A stretch of 7,116 nt of DNA from an uncultured Desulfobulbaceae bacterium (GTDB taxonomy: Bacteria > Desulfobacterota > Desulfobulbia > Desulfobulbales > Desulfobulbaceae). The notes beneath the pieces are model-generated. The model had not been told where the DNA came from. It did no database searches and saw only the letters and a program-made list of their open reading frames with translations. Positions within the stretch are counted from its first letter, which is position 1; the number at the start of each line of letters is the position of its first letter. The translations under genes and the position numbers were made by a program. The stretch is taken from assembly GCA_947260045.1 (NCBI GenBank), contig CAMYOP010000141.1, forward strand, positions 1 through 7,116, in the 5' to 3' direction. Positions 1-4,973 of the stretch are shown piece after piece.

Positions 1-1562
1 AAACCACCTATTCCCGAGGCGGCTTTTGTGTGACCAATGATAGATTTCAGGGAGGTGATACCCAGAGAGCGAAGAGAAGAGTGTTCAGCCTCTTTTAGTG
101 CTTCTGCAATTCCACTTATTTCAGCTTTGTCGCCAGTCGGTGTTCCCGTGCCATGGCCTTCAATGAAATCAACATCAGAGAGTTTGTATCCAGCCTTAGT
201 ATAGGCTCTTTGAATCGCCAGAGCCTGGGTTGCAGCTTTTGGAGCAGTTATGCCTCCTTTTCCATCTGATGACACGGCCCAGCCCCGAAGGACGCCATAC
301 ACGTAATCACCATTGGCGCGGGCATCTTCAAGCCTTTTCAGGATAACAAATCCCGCACCCTCTCCGGGAATAAAGCCATTGGCCCGACGATCGTAAACTC
401 GCATGTCATCTTTGGTCAAGGCATTGGTCTTGGCAAATCCTATCAGCTCGAAGGTATCAAGGCTTATGTCAACACCTCCTGCAATTGCCAGGTCAAGGCT
501 ACCGCTTGCTAGTTGTGTTGCCGCAGTTGTTACCGCTATGAGAGAAGAGGAACATGCTCCGTCTACAGTATATCCGCCACCGTTTAAATTCAGAAAATTA
601 CAGATTCTCCCGGCGATGGTGTTGGACAGGTTGCCAGCCAGGGTATCTTCAGTAATGGGTGCAAAAACGGATTTATAATGTACCTCCATGACGTCTGACA
701 GTTCAGTTATCAGATCTGGAGGCAGTCCTTTGTCCTTTGCGGCTGCCAGGAGGGTTTTTCGGACATAGGGCCAGCGTAGTCGCATGTTTTCAGTTCGACT
801 GTGCTCGCCTGTCAAGGTGTTGCCAATTATAACGCCGGAACGGTCGGATGAAATCGTTTCTCTACTGTAACCAGCATCTTCAAGAGCACGCAGAGAGACT
901 TCGAGTGCGAGCCAGTGACTGATGTCAGAGGATTCGATGACTGATTTTGGAATACCCCTTTTTACCCAATCAAACTCAAAGCCATCAATAACTCCAGCTT
1001 TTGTCCCATAGGTTTTATCTGGAACTGTTGGGTCAGGATCATAATATTCTGAAAGAGGAAGCCTGATATCAGGAATTTTGCGAAATTCTCGGCGGCGGGC
1101 CAAAATATTTTCCCAAAACATTTTTAAATCAGGCGCACCAGGATAATGGCAGGCCATGCCAATTACTGCGATGGAATCATGGCTTACTTCATTTCTGAGC
1201 TTGTAGACAGAGTTTTTGTATAAAGAATGATACTCGGGGGAAGGGTCTATAATTTCAAGACCAATTTTTTTGCTTGGCTTTTTAGCAGAGCTCTTGCTTG
1301 ACCATTTTTGCCTGCAGCGCAATTTCAGAGCATTACCAGCTGGGGACTGAAGCTGTAAGTTCAGTATCTGGTCTTTTGCAATGGCGATGGAATCATTTTT
1401 TGCCATTGGGATTATTGTATATAATCCTTGCTCTGAGATATTTCCGACAACTGCCGGATAGGTTGATATTCCGAAAGAGAGGTCTGCATTGAGAGCAACA
1501 GGTATTCTTTTGGATATTCTGTGTTCTATTTTGCTCTTTGAGCCTGGCACAGCACGATACAT
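1..1562 (-). CDS. Iterative type I polyketide synthase, N-terminal part: PilZ-like domain fused to an enediyne-type (PKSE-like) ketosynthase; partial
   Basis: The frame is open from ATG at 1562 to the left edge (520 full codons, no stop), so the C-terminal part is missing. Residues about 9-87 look like a PilZ domain: RISKR at 15-19 fits RxxxR and NISEQG at 41-46 fits (D/N)xSxxG, the two cyclic-di-GMP binding motifs. A Ser/Lys-rich linker (88-100) follows. The KS begins near 129 (DSIAVIGMACHYPG). It has the nucleophile Cys337 in VDGACSSS, His470 in EGHGTGTPTGD and His511 in IGHTKAASG, so the condensation triad is complete with normal spacing. EDTLAG, NTIAGRIC, GNTLTGE, LRWPYV and DGACSSSL recall enediyne PKSs such as SgcE and CalE8, from memory. 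The KS would extend a polyketide chain by decarboxylative condensation; acyltransferase, ACP and reductive domains would lie outside. The product cannot be told, and PKSE-like enzymes also make non-enediyne polyenes. No Shine-Dalgarno is visible before ATG 1562; ATG at 1406 (Met53) would cut off most of the PilZ domain. Upstream in-frame TAA is about 50 bases before the ATG. Confidence 0.93.
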   Translation of the reverse strand, partial: MYRAVPGSKSKIEHRISKRIPVALNADLSFGISTYPAVVGNISEQGLYTIIPMAKNDSIAIAKDQILNLQLQSPAGNALKLRCRQKWSSKSSAKKPSKKIGLEIIDPSPEYHSLYKNSVYKLRNEVSHDSIAVIGMACHYPGAPDLKMFWENILARRREFRKIPDIRLPLSEYYDPDPTVPDKTYGTKAGVIDGFEFDWVKRGIPKSVIESSDISHWLALEVSLRALEDAGYSRETISSDRSGVIIGNTLTGEHSRTENMRLRWPYVRKTLLAAAKDKGLPPDLITELSDVMEVHYKSVFAPITEDTLAGNLSNTIAGRICNFLNLNGGGYTVDGACSSSLIAVTTAATQLASGSLDLAIAGGVDISLDTFELIGFAKTNALTKDDMRVYDRRANGFIPGEGAGFVILKRLEDARANGDYVYGVLRGWAVSSDGKGGITAPKAATQALAIQRAYTKAGYKLSDVDFIEGHGTGTPTGDKAEISGIAEALKEAEHSSLRSLGITSLKSIIGHTKAASGIGG

Positions 1563-1631
1563 AAAATATAGATAAAACGAATACGTAGAAAGGCTGGAGC
1601 AAAATATTTAACTGGTAATCGGGGTTAAATT

Positions 1632-2089
1632 TTAAGCCAAAAGACCTTTTTCGATATCCTGTCGGTTAAGATGAAGCTTCTGTTCCCTTTTTAAAAAATT
1701 ATATGGTGTAGAATAAAAAGAGGCAAATAGAAATTGTTCGAGTCTCTGGTTATTATTGATAAATCCACTACTGGTATTTGACGGGAGATTACTGGTTTTT
1801 CTTCCAGCATAAGCATTGTTAGGGGTTGGCTGTGGAAAACTGACCCAGCTAAGTAGATTTTTTTTTGAAAAATAAAAACTAAAAAGTAGAAAGAAGAAGT
1901 CTGCCCATGGGAATATTTTGGATTCTGCAATGATACCTAAATGTAATTTATAATGCTGATTTGATACAGCGCGTGGAATTTTAATCGTAAAACAGCTTCT
2001 CCTTCTGTAAAATCATTTGCAGGGGAGAAAGAAAGTGAAAATGTTTTACTTCTCACAGGCGTAATGGAACTTTTTTTGTCTTCCTTTTG
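1632..2089 (-). pseudogene. Possible decayed gene upstream of the PKS (two start-less frames)
   Basis: On the minus strand one frame stays open for 126 codons, from just after TGA at 2015-2013 to TAA at 1634-1632, without any ATG or GTG and with TTG only as its next-to-last sense codon. Its translation has an aromatic-rich hydrophobic stretch (WADFFFLLFSFYF) and ends in a charged tail (LKREQKLHLNRQDIEKGLLA). A second frame is open from 2089 to TAG at 1939-1937 (50 codons) and contains SFSPANDFTEGEAVLRLKF; a GTG lies inside it, but without a ribosome binding site. The two could be one frameshifted gene in the same direction as the PKS, ending about 70 bases before the PKS start. I recognise no family. 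AT-rich noncoding DNA with few stops by chance is the alternative. Confidence 0.2.
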
Positions 2090-2124
2090 CTAGTACTGGC
2101 ACAATTGAAAAACAACATAAAACC

Positions 2125-2129
2125 GAGGA
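2125..2129 (+). promoter_or_regulatory. Ribosome binding site of the SLC13 transporter
   Basis: GAGGA lies 7 bases before ATG 2137 and supports that start. No other in-frame start with a comparable site is seen nearby. Confidence 0.8.
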
Positions 2130-2136
2130 AAACTAT

Positions 2137-4497
2137 ATGTCACCAGATATTCTTCTCGTGATGGGAATATTGGCTGTTGTGATGGTTGTTTTAGTGACAG
2201 AGATTATGCCGCTTGAGGTCCTTGCTCTGCTGGTTCTTGGGGTACTGGCAATTACAGGACTCGTCAGTCCTACAGAAGCACTGGCAGGTTTCAGTAATCC
2301 CGCTGTTGTAACTATATGGGCTGTATTTATTTTGAGCGGCGGCCTGACAAGGACAGGTATAGCAAATATTCTAGGACGCTACCTCATGAAGATTGGCGGC
2401 ACAGGAACAAGCAGAATGATCATTCTCATCATGATTATCGCTGGTGTGCTTTCGGCCTTTATGAATAATGTTGCCGTTGCTGCCCTGATGCTGCCTGTTG
2501 TGATGGATATTGCCAGAAAGACAGGAAAGTCGCCCTCACTTTTGTTGATGCCTCTGGCCTATGGTTCTCTTCTTGGCGGTCTTACCACCATGATAGGTAC
2601 GCCACCCAATATCCTGGTGAGTGAGGCTCTGCGCACAAATGGTCTGGAACCCTTTGGTCTGTTTACCTATACACCAATTGGTCTCATTGTAATGACTGTG
2701 GGCGTACTCTTTGTCACCTTTATCGGTATACGGCTGTTGCCCAAAAATAAAGAGCATGCACAGCAGACCAGTGAAAAGCAGATTGTCGAGCAATATCGTA
2801 TCCATGAACGTTTATTTAAAATTACTATTCCTGAACAATCTGCACTTGTTGGTAAAACCCTTTTAAACAGTCACCTTGGCTCACGTTTTGGTCTCAACGT
2901 GGTTGGTATCAGCAATGGAAGAGAGACACTGCTTGCCCCAGCCTATACAGAGCGAATACAGGCGGGTAATGAGCTCATTGTCGAGGGGAAGCTCGACCGC
3001 GTAATAGAAATGAATAATTGGGGGCAGCTGTTGGAGGACAGCTCCGATTCCATCGATGCGGATCTGCTCAGTTTGAACATGGTTCTTGCAGAGGTAACAA
3101 TTGGACCTGACAGTACATTTCTAGGCAATACTCTCTCTCAGCTTGATTTTCGAAACCGTTTTGAACTCAGTGTCATCAGTGTTACGCGCAATGGCAGCGA
3201 TATCAGTGAGAAGGTTAAGACGCTCATCCTGCTAGAGCATGATAAGCTTATGGTTTACGGCTCGCAAGGGAGTATTGACACGCTCTCTGCCGAGGACGGG
3301 ATAGAGGTCTCAATACTCACTGCAGAAGACATTCACCAGGGTACATGGAAAATTGAACGAAAGGTTCGTATGCTCAGTGTTCCAAGTACTTCACGCCTTA
3401 TCGGTATGACCATTGCTGAAAGTCAGCTTGGCAATTCTTTTGATGTTCAGATTTTAAGTCTCATCAGGGAAGATGGGACTGCTGTCATGCCCACATCTGA
3501 GGTTCGTTTTGAGCATGGCGACAGACTCCTGATCGCGGGTTTATCTGATTTGGTGGCAGTGTTATTGCTGCAAGGTCTTGAAGCTGTTTTTGTCAAGGAA
3601 CAGGAGGGTACAGAGGATATTTCTATTCTTGAGGATGAACGTACTGGCATGCTTGAAGTGGTTCTCTCACCTCATTCCATTCTTGCTGGGCAAACACTGC
3701 AGGAAATCAGTTTTCGTGAAAAATTTGGTTTGACGGTTCTGGCTGTATGGCGCAAAGGGAAAGTGGTTCGAACTGGCTTGAGTGATATGAAGATACAGTT
3801 TGGCGACGCCCTGCTGCTACTTGGTTCGTGGAAAAAACTTACTGTTCTTGGTCGCGAAACAGATTTTCTGGTTTTGACTGAAGAGATGCAGGAAGTGGCC
3901 CGTGAAGAAAAAGCCAAAACAGCCCTGATAATTATGGCGGCGGTTCTTCTACCAGTGATTCTTGGCTGGGTCCCTATTTATATCTCTGTGGTAATAGGCG
4001 CTGCTGTCATGGTACTCAGCAAATGTCTGACCATGGAAGAGGCCTATCGATACATAGAATGGAAGGCCGTATTTTTGATTGCAGGAATGCTGCCCCTTGG
4101 CGTGGCTCTTGATAAAACTGGTGCTGCTGCTCTGGTGGCGCAACAAACTATTGCATTACTCGGCCCGTCAGGCCCCTATGGCATCCTTTTTGGCCTGCTG
4201 GTTATCACCTTTTTGGCCACCTCCATAATTCCCACTGCTGCCCTGGTCGTTTTAATGGTACCAATCGCCCTTGAAACATCTGCGGGTATGGGCATCTCAC
4301 CCTATCCACTCATGATGGGTATTGCCATGGCCGCTTCTTCAAGCTTCACCTCACCTATCTCACATCCTGCAAATGTATTAGTAATGGGACCTGGTGGATA
4401 TAAATTCATGGATTATGTAAAGGTGGGTGTACCCCTTACTCTTATAATTTTAGCAGTACTTATGATTGTCATACCAATATTCTGGCCTTTGACCTGA
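2137..4497 (+). CDS. SLC13/DASS-family anion transporter with four central RCK_C (TrkA_C) repeats
   Basis: This complete 786-residue inner-membrane protein likely carries an anion, perhaps sulfate or a carboxylate, coupled to sodium or protons; the substrate cannot be read from the sequence. The N-terminal membrane half (about 1-210) includes the hairpin LSAFMNNVAVAA (MNN at 109-111) and MIGTPPNIL (from 152), matching the first substrate-binding signature of the family. The C-terminal half (about 594-786) includes ATSIIPTAALVVLM and SSSFTSPISHPANVLV, the second signature. Between them lie four RCK_C-type repeats at about 225-290, 314-383, 409-478 and 505-572. Each has a G-x-T-L or similar turn, a phenylalanine-bearing strand (for example SRFGLNVVGI, NRFELSVISV, EKFGLTVLAV) and a closing G-D/N-x-L-x-V/I-x-G element. 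RCK_C domains usually bind small ligands and may gate transport. E. coli YfbS and algal SAC1-like proteins have a similar plan, usually with two repeats as I recall. It starts after a good ribosome binding site and appears monocistronic. Confidence 0.92.
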   Translation: MSPDILLVMGILAVVMVVLVTEIMPLEVLALLVLGVLAITGLVSPTEALAGFSNPAVVTIWAVFILSGGLTRTGIANILGRYLMKIGGTGTSRMIILIMIIAGVLSAFMNNVAVAALMLPVVMDIARKTGKSPSLLLMPLAYGSLLGGLTTMIGTPPNILVSEALRTNGLEPFGLFTYTPIGLIVMTVGVLFVTFIGIRLLPKNKEHAQQTSEKQIVEQYRIHERLFKITIPEQSALVGKTLLNSHLGSRFGLNVVGISNGRETLLAPAYTERIQAGNELIVEGKLDRVIEMNNWGQLLEDSSDSIDADLLSLNMVLAEVTIGPDSTFLGNTLSQLDFRNRFELSVISVTRNGSDISEKVKTLILLEHDKLMVYGSQGSIDTLSAEDGIEVSILTAEDIHQGTWKIERKVRMLSVPSTSRLIGMTIAESQLGNSFDVQILSLIREDGTAVMPTSEVRFEHGDRLLIAGLSDLVAVLLLQGLEAVFVKEQEGTEDISILEDERTGMLEVVLSPHSILAGQTLQEISFREKFGLTVLAVWRKGKVVRTGLSDMKIQFGDALLLLGSWKKLTVLGRETDFLVLTEEMQEVAREEKAKTALIIMAAVLLPVILGWVPIYISVVIGAAVMVLSKCLTMEEAYRYIEWKAVFLIAGMLPLGVALDKTGAAALVAQQTIALLGPSGPYGILFGLLVITFLATSIIPTAALVVLMVPIALETSAGMGISPYPLMMGIAMAASSSFTSPISHPANVLVMGPGGYKFMDYVKVGVPLTLIILAVLMIVIPIFWPLT

Positions 4498-4540
4498 TGG
4501 AAGGCGCCTTGCAAAAGTATTTGCCATTTTGGAGAGCACC

Positions 4541-4744
4541 ATGCAGCATAATCACATAATTGAAATTGAAAATGGTATTACAGTAATCCGTTTCAAAGAA
4601 TAGCCATCATATCAAGAAATTCAGTTAGCCATTGATGAAATTAGCACTCATTATCCATACGAATACAGATTGTGGGATTTAAGTGATATAAATTTTGATA
4701 TTTCTATTTTCCTTTGCAGTCCAAGAGAATTCGCCGCGAAGTGA
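4541..4744 (+). pseudogene. Broken small gene with in-frame TAG and TGA stops
   Basis: ATG 4541 follows GGAG at 4531-4534 with good spacing, and the first 20 codons read MQHNHIIEIENGITVIRFKE. TAG at 4601-4603 then interrupts, but the same frame goes on with plainly protein-like sequence (SYQEIQLAIDEISTHYPYE, then RLWDLSDINFDIS) to TGA at 4742-4744. The short beta-strand start, the helix and the WDLS turn recall small STAS/SpoIIAA-like proteins of about 110-130 residues. That similarity is from memory and the family is not certain. After about codon 52 the likeness fades, so a frameshift or further decay near 4710-4740 is likely; a +1 frame continues from about 4742 to TGA near 4822. The 5' end and ribosome binding site are intact, which suggests recent loss. 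Read-through of the TAG as pyrrolysine is possible in principle, but the second stop argues against it. Confidence 0.6.
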
Positions 4745-4973
4745 ACGGAAAAACATGATTGGGACGGCAATTACAATATTGACGTTCATTTTTTCTCATG
4801 GTATCGAAAAACATGTCAAGTGAATATATATTCATTTGCGTGGTCCATATTGTCATTAATCGTTCATATTAGGTGTTTTGAAAGAGGTGGCTCATTTTTT
4901 GTATAAGTCAAGATGGCGTTGTTTATCTTCATCAGCACAAAGGGTTTATTATATTTATCTAAAGGGTGAAAAA
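4745..4973. other. Gap between the pseudogene and the secreted-protein gene
   Basis: This AT-rich stretch contains no intact gene. Its left part may hold decayed sequence of the preceding pseudogene. A short ATG frame at 4913 (18 codons, ending at the TGA at 4967-4969) has no ribosome binding site and is not called. A promoter for the downstream gene should lie here, and TATATT at 4950-4955 could be a -10 box, but no good -35 partner is seen. Confidence 0.5.
4961..4966 (+). promoter_or_regulatory. Ribosome binding site that decides a GTG start
   Basis: AAAGGG ends 7 bases before GTG 4974. The frame has no ATG close by, and starting at this GTG gives a complete signal peptide, so the site fixes the start of the secreted protein. 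Confidence 0.65.

Larger units (their letters stand above)
1563..2136. other. AT-rich gap between divergent genes
   Basis: This 574-base stretch separates the start of the minus-strand PKS from the start of the plus-strand transporter, so promoters for both should lie here. I found no convincing sigma-70 pair at normal spacing on either strand, and no good sigma-54 site. No intact gene is visible. On the minus strand two overlapping open frames without start codons cover 1632-2089 and are listed separately as possible gene remains. A weak imperfect hairpin (1996-2002 with 2024-2031) has no T-run. Confidence 0.6.

Noticed and set aside
1393..1602. 69-codon minus-strand frame over the PilZ region
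   Set aside because: It overlaps the PKS start in another frame, is Cys- and Arg-rich without domain features and has no ribosome binding site; the PilZ-KS frame explains the same bases better.
1996..2031. Imperfect hairpin in the transporter upstream region
   Set aside because: The stem has a bulge and mismatches, and no T-run follows on either strand, so neither terminator nor riboswitch is supported.
2040..2063. Seven-codon ATG frame after a purine-rich run upstream of the transporter
   Set aside because: It could be a leader peptide, but it is too short to support and no attenuator structure follows.
2096..2112. TGGCAC resembling the -24 box of a sigma-54 promoter
   Set aside because: The matching GC of the -12 box is missing at the required distance (AATTGAAA follows).
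4913..4969. 18-codon ATG frame just before the secreted-protein gene
   Set aside because: No ribosome binding site, no recognisable features, and it lies in the likely promoter region.
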